This document shows positions 33,154 through 41,569 of a stretch of 64,000 nucleotides of DNA, piece after piece. The position numbers and the translations under genes are program-made. The notes under the pieces were generated by a model. That model worked only from the letters and a program-made list of their open reading frames with translations. It was not told where the DNA came from and ran no database searches. The stretch is from Nonlabens agnitus. GTDB taxonomy: Bacteria > Bacteroidota > Bacteroidia > Flavobacteriales > Flavobacteriaceae. Position 1 is the stretch's first letter, and every line of letters begins with the position of its first letter. The stretch lies in the NCBI RefSeq assembly GCF_002994045.1, contig NZ_MQUC01000003.1, positions 1,836,501 to 1,900,500 of the forward strand, written 5' to 3'.

Positions 33154-34119
33154 TTAGGCTACTCGACTCACGTATGCCGGATCGAAAGGCAGGCCACTCT
33201 TACCTATCGCAAAGGCCTGTCTGAGCAGTTTGTTCCCAACAGCTATCAAAGCCAGTTTCTTGCTCTTGCCCTTTGCCGTGATGCGCTCATACATTGCCTT
33301 GCATCCTGGATTGTGCTTACAGGCGTTAAAGGCGCACATGAACATCAAATTGCGCAGCCTCCTGTTGCCCATCTTGCTGATCCTGCTGCGACCTCTCACG
33401 CTACTGCCCGATTCACGTATCACCGGACTCATCCCGGCATAGCTGATGAGCTGTGAGGCCGTTTGAAAACGGGAAAAGCCATCGGTCAGTGCCAAAAGAT
33501 AGATAGCCGTGCGGTCTCCTATTCCAGGGATGCTGCACAGATGGGCCTTTTGATTGCCGTAGAGCATCTTGACCAGATCTGCCAATTCGTTTTCCAGCAC
33601 TTGTATCTGTTGATCCATATGCGTAATGCTGCACTGTAGGCTCTTGACCAATACCTCGGATGGCTCACCAAGGGTCTTCTCACCGTGTAGCTTATTCTTC
33701 AGCATCGTACGCTGCTTCAGGTACACCTCCAGCATACTACAGGTCTGAAGCATTGCTTTGGATTCCACACTCTTATTCTGATAAATGGCGACCTTTTCCT
33801 GTAGGCCATAGCTGCGTATCATCTCTGCATCGCTCTTGTCCGTCTTTACACGCTTCAATCTCATCTGGATAAAACGCTTTACCGACAGAGGATTGAGAAG
33901 GGATGACGGTACTCCAAAACCATTCAGGAACTCAAGTAACAAAACGTGGTAATATCCCGTTGCCTCCATGACCACCAGGTCCGTATCGTACAGACCCTCC
34001 AGAAACCTATGGAACCCATCATCGTTGTTACTGAAACGTTCATGTCCATAACGCTCACTAAAGACATCAAAGTGGTCCTTGCTGATGTCTACTCCAAAGA
34101 CTTCTGTATATTTATCCAT
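33154..34119 (-). CDS. IS110-family transposase (copy 3)
   Basis: The 321-residue protein is identical to the other copies (DEDD domain VFGVDISKDH ... KTDKSDAEM; Transposase_20 domain SISKMGNRRLR-like). The coding sequence is followed at its 3' side by 110 bp to the element end. The 5' side holds a complete 213-bp RNA region. Confidence 0.95.
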   Translation of the reverse strand: MDKYTEVFGVDISKDHFDVFSERYGHERFSNNDDGFHRFLEGLYDTDLVVMEATGYYHVLLLEFLNGFGVPSSLLNPLSVKRFIQMRLKRVKTDKSDAEMIRSYGLQEKVAIYQNKSVESKAMLQTCSMLEVYLKQRTMLKNKLHGEKTLGEPSEVLVKSLQCSITHMDQQIQVLENELADLVKMLYGNQKAHLCSIPGIGDRTAIYLLALTDGFSRFQTASQLISYAGMSPVIRESGSSVRGRSRISKMGNRRLRNLMFMCAFNACKHNPGCKAMYERITAKGKSKKLALIAVGNKLLRQAFAIGKSGLPFDPAYVSRVA

Positions 34120-34144
34120 AATAAATAGTTTTATGAAAGGACGA

Positions 34145-34286
34145 TTCTACAGACATTACAACAACTTAAAAACGAGATCTCAAGTCTCATAGAACTGAAC
34201 GTAGTACTGTAGAAAAAGGGAAGTGGTAATCAATGTTGACGAAGTCCAATGCTTCAATGTATATCTGTACCTTAACCTTCCCTTTT
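34145..34286 (-). ncRNA. Predicted bridge RNA of IS copy 3
   Basis: Same sequence and two-loop fold as described for copy 2. At this site the target-matching CAATGTATA equals all nine bases across the insertion point (CAA left, TGTATA right), the best match of the three insertion sites together with copy 5. Confidence 0.6.
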
Positions 34287-34459
34287 GTTCTTTCTGTTTG
34301 ATTTTAAAAATAAAGAGAATACAAGATTAAGATGTATAACCGCAATTACGGCGGATTCGACTACGTCCGAATCCACTCGGAATTGCTAACGTCTGTGCTA
34401 AACCGAAAATTAACGCATATTAACCCGTAACTGACGGTTATACTTCACCGTTGCCACCA

Positions 34460-34789
34460 ATGCGAAAAATGAGAACATTAACAATAATACTGACCCTTGC
34501 GACACTCGCGACTTTTACCTCGTGTGATTGCGTACAAAATGTAACAGGGACAGTCATAGACGAACAGACTGAGCAACCAATTCAGAACGCGCATGTCCAG
34601 AAGGAAAATAAGGAAAATGACCAAGCAGACACAGACGATAAAGGCAACTTTGAAATAATGAGCATTTCAGGTGGAATTTTTGGTTGTCCTCCAATGACCA
34701 TTATTGTTAGTAAAGAAGGATACGAGTCAAAAACATTAGAAATCGACAATGCCCAACACGAAACGATAAAGCTTCAAAAAATAGAATGA
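34460..34789 (+). CDS. Small lipoprotein with carboxypeptidase-regulatory-like domain (cassette gene)
   Basis: Starts at ATG 34460 or 34469 are both possible; the latter gives MRTLTIILTLATLATFTSC, an ideal lipoprotein signal. The mature about 90 residues have the pattern NVTGTVIDEQTEQPIQNAHV, DTDDKGNFEI and MTIIVSKEGYESKTLEI, which is a CNA-B/CarboxypepD_reg-like beta sandwich as found at the front of many Bacteroidota surface proteins. Here it stands alone. It overlaps the next small membrane-protein gene by 4 bp (ATGA), so the cassette carries a two-gene operon. Confidence 0.75.
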   Translation: MRKMRTLTIILTLATLATFTSCDCVQNVTGTVIDEQTEQPIQNAHVQKENKENDQADTDDKGNFEIMSISGGIFGCPPMTIIVSKEGYESKTLEIDNAQHETIKLQKIE

Positions 34790-35061
34790 CCATTTCGTGG
34801 AAACATATTATGCTCGGAATTGGAATAGTCATTATCGACTTGACAGTTTACATCCTACTCGGACTATTGCTCATGAACTATGACGACTTCTACACCGAAA
34901 GTGAAGGTGAATATTGGAGTTTAGCGAGCATGACAACCACAGAAAAAATCACTTATATCGGACTGAATGCATGGCATGTAATAAACATACTTGGAATTGT
35001 ATATATAATCTACCGACTGACAAGAAAATTAAAAAAGCACTGGTGGCAACAACGCATATAG
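34786..35061 (+). CDS. Small two-helix membrane protein (cassette gene)
   Basis: The 91-residue protein has two predicted membrane helices (HIMLGIGIVIIDLTVYILLGLLL and VINILGIVYIIYRL) and a basic C-terminus KLKKHWWQQ. No family is recognised. It is translationally coupled to the preceding lipoprotein gene, so the two may act together. The last codons run into the attC: R'' (35039-35050) encodes part of HWWQQ, meaning the reading frame ends inside the recombination site. Confidence 0.65.
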   Translation: MTISWKHIMLGIGIVIIDLTVYILLGLLLMNYDDFYTESEGEYWSLASMTTTEKITYIGLNAWHVINILGIVYIIYRLTRKLKKHWWQQRI

Positions 35062-35169
35062 CTTATGGCGGGTGAACGGCTGCCAGCAAGGCTTTCGCTC
35101 CGTAGCCAACTTTGGTTTCGGTGGACAGGAAAGTGCTTCGAAACCGCCACAAGCCATATGCAAACCGTT
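35039..35169 (+). repeat. attC-like site of cassette 13
   Basis: R'' ACTGGTGGCAAC pairs with the start GTTGCCACCAAT. Arms GCATATAGCTTATGGCGG / CCGCCACAAGCCATATGC, spacer AAACC, GTT. The inner part has GGTTTCGGTGG ... TTCGAAACCGCC. Confidence 0.85.
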
Positions 35170-35185
35170 GTACAACATACCCGAA

Positions 35186-35881
35186 ATGAAAAAACTGCTA
35201 ACAATTTTACTTCTGACTTTCTTATTTCTGTCTTGTAAAAACGACAAGAAATCTGAATTGGAATTTTACGCAGAAAACCAAACTTCGTTTTTTGATTTGA
35301 GAAATGGAGACTGGACAAAAAACTCGTGGATTAGAAAACCTGAAAATCTAAAAATGGTTCACGAATCATTTAAAAAATTTGGTTACGAAAAACTCGAAAA
35401 TCTGATTTTTAAAAGCGATAACGAATTTTTAATTCAAGGAATTTACATAAAACGGAATTTCGAGAATTTAATAGACAGTTTAGAATTGACCTATAACAAA
35501 CCAGAAAGACAAACAAAATATTACGCTGAATTTTGGAATCGCAGAAAAGCGGAGAAAAACGACTCAATCGTTTATGAAATTATCCGAGAATTCAACTCTA
35601 TGAAATCGGACAAGAAACAGCTTAATTATGAAAATCAGTCTGTAAACGACACATTAGTTGACCTTTTGCAAATTGAGTTTGACATTGACAATCTGAATTC
35701 TAAAAAAGCGGAATTGAATTTTTACATATTAAAAAAATACGGACTTAATCAATCGGCTTATAATCTACTCTATGAACGAGCAGAATATTCTGAATTTGAA
35801 TTAGACCGAGAAAAATTAAAAAAGGAATTAATAAAAACAACGGAATTTGAGCAACCTTGGCTTATTGATAATGAAAAATAA
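35186..35881 (+). CDS. Hypothetical lipoprotein (cassette gene)
   Basis: Start ATG 35186 (MKKLLTILLLTFLFLSCKND) is a clear lipoprotein start; the longer frame from 35072 lies across the preceding attC and is rejected. The mature part of about 215 residues is strongly charged and helical (LKMVHESFKKFGYEKLENLI, then NFENLIDSLELTYNKPERQT), with no motif I recognise. It is probably an anchored periplasmic protein of unknown role. Cassette ends are GTTGTACAACAT and ACGTTGTACAAC; its N6 is itself part of a palindrome. Confidence 0.65.
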   Translation: MKKLLTILLLTFLFLSCKNDKKSELEFYAENQTSFFDLRNGDWTKNSWIRKPENLKMVHESFKKFGYEKLENLIFKSDNEFLIQGIYIKRNFENLIDSLELTYNKPERQTKYYAEFWNRRKAEKNDSIVYEIIREFNSMKSDKKQLNYENQSVNDTLVDLLQIEFDIDNLNSKKAELNFYILKKYGLNQSAYNLLYERAEYSEFELDREKLKKELIKTTEFEQPWLIDNEK

Positions 35882-35898
35882 AGTACGTTGTACAACAA

Positions 35899-37112
35899 AG
35901 AACTGAGGTAAAAAACAAGCTATTTCCTAATTTAAATTAGCCCATAAGTTTCCCTTCCAAAGATTTGATGACCCTTTGGATATGTATTTCTCTCTAAAGT
36001 GAGACCTTTTAGGCTACTCGACTCACGTATGCCGGATCGAAAGGCAGGCCACTCTTACCTATCGCAAAGGCCTGTCTGAGCAGTTTGTTCCCAACAGCTA
36101 TCAAAGCCAGTTTCTTGCTCTTGCCCTTTGCCGTGATGCGCTCATACATTGCCTTGCATCCTGGATTGTGCTTACAGGCGTTAAAGGCGCACATGAACAT
36201 CAAATTGCGCAGCCTCCTGTTGCCCATCTTGCTGATCCTGCTGCGACCTCTCACGCTACTGCCCGATTCACGTATCACCGGACTCATCCCGGCATAGCTG
36301 ATGAGCTGTGAGGCCGTTTGAAAACGGGAAAAGCCATCGGTCAGTGCCAAAAGATAGATAGCCGTGCGGTCTCCTATTCCAGGGATGCTGCACAGATGGG
36401 CCTTTTGATTGCCGTAGAGCATCTTGACCAGATCTGCCAATTCGTTTTCCAGCACTTGTATCTGTTGATCCATATGCGTAATGCTGCACTGTAGGCTCTT
36501 GACCAATACCTCGGATGGCTCACCAAGGGTCTTCTCACCGTGTAGCTTATTCTTCAGCATCGTACGCTGCTTCAGGTACACCTCCAGCATACTACAGGTC
36601 TGAAGCATTGCTTTGGATTCCACACTCTTATTCTGATAAATGGCGACCTTTTCCTGTAGGCCATAGCTGCGTATCATCTCTGCATCGCTCTTGTCCGTCT
36701 TTACACGCTTCAATCTCATCTGGATAAAACGCTTTACCGACAGAGGATTGAGAAGGGATGACGGTACTCCAAAACCATTCAGGAACTCAAGTAACAAAAC
36801 GTGGTAATATCCCGTTGCCTCCATGACCACCAGGTCCGTATCGTACAGACCCTCCAGAAACCTATGGAACCCATCATCGTTGTTACTGAAACGTTCATGT
36901 CCATAACGCTCACTAAAGACATCAAAGTGGTCCTTGCTGATGTCTACTCCAAAGACTTCTGTATATTTATCCATAATAAATAGTTTTATGAAAGGACGAT
37001 TCTACAGACATTACAACAACTTAAAAACGAGATCTCAAGTCTCATAGAACTGAACGTAGTACTGTAGAAAAAGGGAAGTGGTAATCAATGTTGACGAAGT
37101 CCAATGCTTCAA
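35899..37112 (-). mobile_element. IS110-family element, copy 4 (truncated at its upstream end)
   Basis: The same truncated state as copy 1. It ends at ...ATGCTTCAA, where copy 5 begins, losing the outer about 75 bp. The junction is base-for-base the same as in the copy 1/2 tandem. Confidence 0.88.
36009..36974 (-). CDS. IS110-family transposase (copy 4)
   Basis: Intact 321-residue transposase identical to the other four. Its own upstream RNA region is cut by copy 5, so it would depend on guide RNA supplied by another copy. Confidence 0.95.
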   Translation of the reverse strand: MDKYTEVFGVDISKDHFDVFSERYGHERFSNNDDGFHRFLEGLYDTDLVVMEATGYYHVLLLEFLNGFGVPSSLLNPLSVKRFIQMRLKRVKTDKSDAEMIRSYGLQEKVAIYQNKSVESKAMLQTCSMLEVYLKQRTMLKNKLHGEKTLGEPSEVLVKSLQCSITHMDQQIQVLENELADLVKMLYGNQKAHLCSIPGIGDRTAIYLLALTDGFSRFQTASQLISYAGMSPVIRESGSSVRGRSRISKMGNRRLRNLMFMCAFNACKHNPGCKAMYERITAKGKSKKLALIAVGNKLLRQAFAIGKSGLPFDPAYVSRVA

Positions 37113-37222
37113 AGAACTGAGGTAAAAAACAAGCTATTTCCTAATTTAAATTAGCCCATAAGTTTCCCTTCCAAAGATTTGATGACCCTTTGGATATGTA
37201 TTTCTCTCTAAAGTGAGACCTT

Positions 37223-38188
37223 TTAGGCTACTCGACTCACGTATGCCGGATCGAAAGGCAGGCCACTCTTACCTATCGCAAAGGCCTGTCTGAGCAGTTT
37301 GTTCCCAACAGCTATCAAAGCCAGTTTCTTGCTCTTGCCCTTTGCCGTGATGCGCTCATACATTGCCTTGCATCCTGGATTGTGCTTACAGGCGTTAAAG
37401 GCGCACATGAACATCAAATTGCGCAGCCTCCTGTTGCCCATCTTGCTGATCCTGCTGCGACCTCTCACGCTACTGCCCGATTCACGTATCACCGGACTCA
37501 TCCCGGCATAGCTGATGAGCTGTGAGGCCGTTTGAAAACGGGAAAAGCCATCGGTCAGTGCCAAAAGATAGATAGCCGTGCGGTCTCCTATTCCAGGGAT
37601 GCTGCACAGATGGGCCTTTTGATTGCCGTAGAGCATCTTGACCAGATCTGCCAATTCGTTTTCCAGCACTTGTATCTGTTGATCCATATGCGTAATGCTG
37701 CACTGTAGGCTCTTGACCAATACCTCGGATGGCTCACCAAGGGTCTTCTCACCGTGTAGCTTATTCTTCAGCATCGTACGCTGCTTCAGGTACACCTCCA
37801 GCATACTACAGGTCTGAAGCATTGCTTTGGATTCCACACTCTTATTCTGATAAATGGCGACCTTTTCCTGTAGGCCATAGCTGCGTATCATCTCTGCATC
37901 GCTCTTGTCCGTCTTTACACGCTTCAATCTCATCTGGATAAAACGCTTTACCGACAGAGGATTGAGAAGGGATGACGGTACTCCAAAACCATTCAGGAAC
38001 TCAAGTAACAAAACGTGGTAATATCCCGTTGCCTCCATGACCACCAGGTCCGTATCGTACAGACCCTCCAGAAACCTATGGAACCCATCATCGTTGTTAC
38101 TGAAACGTTCATGTCCATAACGCTCACTAAAGACATCAAAGTGGTCCTTGCTGATGTCTACTCCAAAGACTTCTGTATATTTATCCAT
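37223..38188 (-). CDS. IS110-family transposase (copy 5)
   Basis: 321 residues, identical to the other copies, with the complete upstream RNA region. Identity of all five proteins indicates recent spread. Confidence 0.95.
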   Translation of the reverse strand: MDKYTEVFGVDISKDHFDVFSERYGHERFSNNDDGFHRFLEGLYDTDLVVMEATGYYHVLLLEFLNGFGVPSSLLNPLSVKRFIQMRLKRVKTDKSDAEMIRSYGLQEKVAIYQNKSVESKAMLQTCSMLEVYLKQRTMLKNKLHGEKTLGEPSEVLVKSLQCSITHMDQQIQVLENELADLVKMLYGNQKAHLCSIPGIGDRTAIYLLALTDGFSRFQTASQLISYAGMSPVIRESGSSVRGRSRISKMGNRRLRNLMFMCAFNACKHNPGCKAMYERITAKGKSKKLALIAVGNKLLRQAFAIGKSGLPFDPAYVSRVA

Positions 38189-38213
38189 AATAAATAGTTT
38201 TATGAAAGGACGA

Positions 38214-38355
38214 TTCTACAGACATTACAACAACTTAAAAACGAGATCTCAAGTCTCATAGAACTGAACGTAGTACTGTAGAAAAAGGGAAGTGGTAATC
38301 AATGTTGACGAAGTCCAATGCTTCAATGTATATCTGTACCTTAACCTTCCCTTTT
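38214..38355 (-). ncRNA. Predicted bridge RNA of IS copy 5
   Basis: Same two-loop region as in copies 2 and 3, with the target-matching CAATGTATA at 38324-38332 and the donor-matching AGAACTGA at 38260-38267. Confidence 0.6.
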
Positions 38356-38578
38356 GTTCTTTCTGTTTGATTTTAAAAATAAAGAGAATACAAGATTAAG
38401 ATGTATAACCGCAATTACGGCGGATTCGACTACGTCCGAATCCACCCGGAATTGCTAACGTCAGTTTTTAACCGAAAATCATTAACTTTAATCCCGTAAC
38501 TTACGGTTATACGAGACCGTTGGCAAACATTTTGACGCAACCTTATAAATGGAATCTCATCTACAAATAAATAGAATT

Positions 38579-39112
38579 ATGAAAAATAAATTGATTCTGA
38601 TTTTATCAATATTGACATTCATTGCTTGCGATACAGCGTCTGTCGATTTAGACGATAAAAACTATGTATTTGACGGACGAGGAGGCGTGAAATGTGAGGT
38701 TAACGGTAACCTATTAAAACCATCTGTAGTAACAAGTCCAGGTGCTAGATCCGTTTGGTTCAGTATAGCTGACTATGATGATTTAAATCGTATGTACCTT
38801 TCGTTTAGGAATAGAGGTCAATCACCTGATTTCATAGACCAATTTGTAACAATAGAAGTTACTGACGTTAGCACAACGACTTCAATGGTCGGAAATATTT
38901 ATAATCTTGGTAATGAACCAAATCAAGGAGAATACAATATTGATACCGCCAATTCTGTTTTCAAAACGAATGACATATATTTTGGAACTTTAGAAATTTT
39001 ATATCACGACATTGATAATTATATTTTAGGTGGTCGTTTTGAGTTTGATGCAGTAAATGAAGATGGAGAAGTTATTGAAATAAGAGAAGGAGAATTTGAT
39101 TTAAAATATTAA
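38579..39112 (+). CDS. Hypothetical lipoprotein (cassette gene)
   Basis: ATG 38579 (MKNKLILILSILTFIACDT) gives a lipoprotein signal; ATG 38549 upstream adds ten residues before it. The mature about 160 residues look all-beta (GGVKCEVNGNLLKPSVV, then RMYLSFRNRG, then YILGGRFEFDAVNEDGE, then IEIREGEFDLKY), a pattern common in single-domain Bacteroidota lipoproteins related to DUF5025/DUF6252-like families. The exact family is not certain. The end GATTTGCCAAC matches the start GTTGGCAAAC over nine bases. Confidence 0.7.
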   Translation: MKNKLILILSILTFIACDTASVDLDDKNYVFDGRGGVKCEVNGNLLKPSVVTSPGARSVWFSIADYDDLNRMYLSFRNRGQSPDFIDQFVTIEVTDVSTTTSMVGNIYNLGNEPNQGEYNIDTANSVFKTNDIYFGTLEILYHDIDNYILGGRFEFDAVNEDGEVIEIREGEFDLKY

Positions 39113-39119
39113 TAAAAAA

Positions 39120-39251
39120 CGATTTGCCAACAATGGCTATACGTAATTGCTTGTCCTCGCCTACTTCTGAAAATCCTAGCGGATTTTCAGTTTGGTGTGT
39201 ACTTGAAAAATTAAGTGCTAACCCACGCAACTACTCATAGCCGAGACCGTT
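39120..39251 (+). repeat. attC-like site of cassette 15
   Basis: GGCTATACGTAATTGC ... GCAACTACTCATAGCC arms, spacer GAGACC, GTT, inner AAAATCCTAGCGGATTTT. Same subtype as the sites at 23310, 24642 and 27904. Confidence 0.85.
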
Positions 39252-39632
39252 CAGGCCAATTGCCTACGGCCGTAGCTCTCCGCTATGAAATTTTAATTTT
39301 AAGGCTTGAGCACCAATCAATTCGAATGTGAATATGGCTAAAACCGCTAATCAACCTGAAGCGCTTCAAAATTTCAAGACTCCCAATCTACTCAATTGGC
39401 CTGAACGGCAAAGGTGTGAAACGCCTTGATCAATAGGTAAGTTTATACCTAGCAAGGCTACGCTTCCTCCACCAACTGGCACGAACATAGCATAAAGCGC
39501 ATAAGGCGTTCCAAATGCTCCACGCGAGGCTTCTATTCAACAACATTAACTATCTTCATCACACAAAACCAATCAATGGCAAGGTAACAGCCAAACGTGA
39601 GGGAACGCCTCACACGCATTATACCTTTGCCG
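39250..39632 (+). repeat. ORF-less cassette, copy E5 (insert-free, R'' intact)
   Basis: The shortest copy (383 bp), lacking all three hairpin inserts of the others. It alone keeps CAATTGGCCTGAAC (39393-39406), complementary to its own start GTTCAGGCCAATTG over 14 bases. It therefore looks like the ancestral, still recognisable form of this cassette. Its attC-like part is 39395-39634, and here no unpaired spacer separates AAC from GGCAAAGG. Confidence 0.85.
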
Positions 39633-39646
39633 TTGTGCATAATATT

Positions 39647-40333
39647 ATGAAATACAGTTTTTTAATCATAATTCTGGCATTTGGATTTAAGGCATTCGCT
39701 AACACGACACCACAAATCCCAGATAAACTCATCTATGGCGGTAAAGAATACGAATGGAGTGGTATTAGTCCAGCATATGACTATTTTGAGAAAAATAACT
39801 TTGAACCGCCAAAAGATGCATTAGAAACAACAGCAAATTATGGGATTTTCATTTACACATATTCTATTATTGATAATGCGCTTTATCTAACAGACGTTGA
39901 AATCTTGATTGAAAAACATGTCAAATATGGAGAAAATTATGTTCCTGAACTTGCTGACAAATCTGTATTTAAAGACTACTTCCCAAACTCAGATAAAATA
40001 TTAATGCAAGAACATTCAAATATTCAGGTTATACCATATGGGAAAATGGTCGAAGTAACTAAAAACGGCTGGACAGATATACATAACAAAAGCTACTTAA
40101 TTTTTGATTTTAAAAATGGTCTTATTTTAAAAGAGTTTGACTTAAATCACAGACGGTTTAAAAAACTTAAAGAAAAACAATTTGAGAAATTTAAGAATAC
40201 GAAACTCTATCATAAAGCAAAAATTGAAAGAAAAAGTAATTTTGAGGGTTTCAACGAATTCAGACCAAATAAGTATTCAATAGATGAATATTTGGAACTG
40301 ATAATTTTTCGATTGATTGAGCATTTCGTGTAA
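39647..40333 (+). CDS. Hypothetical exported protein (cassette gene)
   Basis: Start ATG 39647 (MKYSFLIIILAFGFKAFANT) is a signal peptide start; the long frame from 39515 runs through E5 and is rejected. The mature about 210 residues contain IYGGKEYEWSGISPAYDYFEKN, LYLTDVEILIEK and WTDIHNKSYLIFDFKNG, then a basic C-terminal region (RRFKKLKEKQFEKFKN). I do not recognise the family; it is probably periplasmic. The cassette ends GTTGTGCATAAT and ACTATGCACAAC are complementary except for the conserved one-base mismatch. Confidence 0.65.
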   Translation: MKYSFLIIILAFGFKAFANTTPQIPDKLIYGGKEYEWSGISPAYDYFEKNNFEPPKDALETTANYGIFIYTYSIIDNALYLTDVEILIEKHVKYGENYVPELADKSVFKDYFPNSDKILMQEHSNIQVIPYGKMVEVTKNGWTDIHNKSYLIFDFKNGLILKEFDLNHRRFKKLKEKQFEKFKNTKLYHKAKIERKSNFEGFNEFRPNKYSIDEYLELIIFRLIEHFV

Positions 40334-40336
40334 AAT

Positions 40337-40537
40337 ACTATGCACAACAACGGCTATAAGTAATGCGGGATTAGGTGCTTAACCGAAAAGAAATAGCTAT
40401 TTTGCAACGACCGCCAAAACCTTGTTTTGGCTTTTTGAAATATTAAGATAAAAAACCAGAAAACAAGGTTTTGGCTCTGTGCTCAACCGAAAGGAAAGTG
40501 CGTGTTTGCGCCCGCACTACTTATAGCCACGACCGTT
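40337..40537 (+). repeat. attC-like site of cassette 17 (long type)
   Basis: GGCTATAAGTAATGCGGG ... CCCGCACTACTTATAGCC, spacer ACGACC, GTT. Inner CAAAACCTTGTTTTGGC and AACAAGGTTTTGGC. A sister of the site at 29252. Confidence 0.85.
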
Positions 40538-40551
40538 GGCAGTAATATGAA

Positions 40552-41541
40552 ATGAAGAAAGACGGAATAAATATCATTGGTTATGTTGAACAGAAGTTTT
40601 CAAAACCAAAACCTGTTTTATACTCTAATGGAAAAGGATTTGAACTCAAATTTTCAGAAGAAGATGAAATAAGAATGGGTCTATGGGCAAGTGACTTATC
40701 AATCTATAAGAACGTAAAGAACATTTCAAGCCAGCTATTGACCAAAAACTTTTTAGCGACTTTACCGAATAATTACGAACCTTTCTCCAATAGTGGCAGA
40801 TACTGTTTAATTCCGACTTGTCCTATTCTTGACAACCCTTCTCTTATTGTCATAGACACCGAAAATTTAACTAAAGAAGAATTAAATATAAAAGGAGCTT
40901 TAATGAGTAATCAATTTGCTCCTAATACAGAAACAGTCTTAATCTCAGGTTACACAAAAATCTTTCTTTTCGATTGTAGCAGTAACGAATCGACAGAAAT
41001 TGAGATACCATATAAACCAAATGAAATTAACCATTCATACTGGATTGACTCCGTTACAATTAGATTAATGGTTTCACCCAGAACCGACAGAGTTCAAAGA
41101 ATATTAAACTATAATACTGACACAAAAAAATATGAGACTTTTGAGATTATTTCTCCAGGTGAAGTATTTGGTTTTGAACCTTTGGAAGAAATTGTTACAT
41201 CTGACAACTTCTGTTTGTTCAATGCAAAAGGATATTCATCTGCTGCTGTTGGTAGACTTCTAAACCAATGGACATTTATCAATTTTGATAATGAGTCAAA
41301 CCTATACAAACTAAGAACGAATGTCCCAGTTTCTGGTATCTTCTACAGTAAAAGTTGGAAAATGAAAGGGATAAAGACTATTCAACAGGATGTAGAGTTC
41401 AACTTTAATGGAAAAGGAATAACTGGAAAAGAAAATACTACTGCCAACATTGGCTATACGGCAATGGCGGATGAAGTGGAAGAAGGAAAGTCAGAAGTTA
41501 AATCAAAAATTTGGTCAAAACTGAAACGCATGTGGTCTTAA
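40552..41541 (+). CDS. Hypothetical cytoplasmic protein, possible beta-propeller-like (cassette gene)
   Basis: The 329-residue protein has no signal peptide, which is unusual in this array. It has repeated short strand patterns (GRYCLIPTCPILDNPSLIVID, TVLISGYTKIFLFDCSSNE, SYWIDSVTIRLMV) that suggest a beta-rich, perhaps propeller-like fold; no family is recognised. The last about 33 codons (from TANIGYTAMADEVEEG on) are encoded by the attC itself (41437-41569), so the natural C-terminus depends on the recombination site. Cassette ends are GTTGGCAGTAAT and ACTACTGCCAAC. Confidence 0.65.
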   Translation: MKKDGINIIGYVEQKFSKPKPVLYSNGKGFELKFSEEDEIRMGLWASDLSIYKNVKNISSQLLTKNFLATLPNNYEPFSNSGRYCLIPTCPILDNPSLIVIDTENLTKEELNIKGALMSNQFAPNTETVLISGYTKIFLFDCSSNESTEIEIPYKPNEINHSYWIDSVTIRLMVSPRTDRVQRILNYNTDTKKYETFEIISPGEVFGFEPLEEIVTSDNFCLFNAKGYSSAAVGRLLNQWTFINFDNESNLYKLRTNVPVSGIFYSKSWKMKGIKTIQQDVEFNFNGKGITGKENTTANIGYTAMADEVEEGKSEVKSKIWSKLKRMWS

Positions 41542-41569
41542 ACCGCCACTGCGCATAGCCGAGACCGTT
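41437..41569 (+). repeat. attC-like site of cassette 18
   Basis: R'' ACTACTGCCAAC, ATT, GGCTATACGGCAATGGCGG paired with CCGCCACTGCGCATAGCC, spacer GAGACC, GTT. It overlaps the 3' end of the gene. Confidence 0.85.

Larger units (their letters stand above)
33044..34332 (-). mobile_element. IS110-family element, copy 3 (single, full length)
   Basis: A 1289-bp element from AGAACTGAGG to GATTAAGA with the same ends as copies 2 and 5. It is the only non-tandem insertion and defines the complete element. There is no target duplication. Confidence 0.92.
33030..34452 (+). repeat. attC-like site of cassette 12, interrupted by IS copy 3
   Basis: R'' ACGTTTTACAAC, AA, IS copy 3 (33044-34332), then TGTATAACCGCAATTAC...GTAACTGACGGTTATAC, spacer TTCACC, GTT. 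The rejoined target reads CAACAATGTATAACCG. Confidence 0.85.
37113..38401 (-). mobile_element. IS110-family element, copy 5 (full length)
   Basis: 1289 bp, the downstream partner of tandem pair 4/5. Both ends are as in copy 3. After it the attC resumes with TGTATAACCG. Confidence 0.92.
35885..38521 (+). repeat. attC-like site of cassette 14, interrupted by IS copies 4 and 5
   Basis: R'' ACGTTGTACAAC, AA, then 35899-38401 IS DNA, then TGTATAACCGCAATTAC ... GTAACTTACGGTTATAC, spacer GAGACC, GTT 38519. The arms are nearly identical to the site at 33030-34452. Confidence 0.85.

Noticed and set aside
24656..38401. Overlapping small frames inside each IS copy (70, 73, 70 and 60 residues)
   Set aside because: They are shadows of the transposase gene, repeated five times.
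39515..39646. N-terminal extension (44 residues) of the gene at 39647, and similar extensions at 32151, 35072 and 30971
   Set aside because: These extensions run through non-coding cassette or attC sequence and precede proper signal peptides or cassette boundaries.
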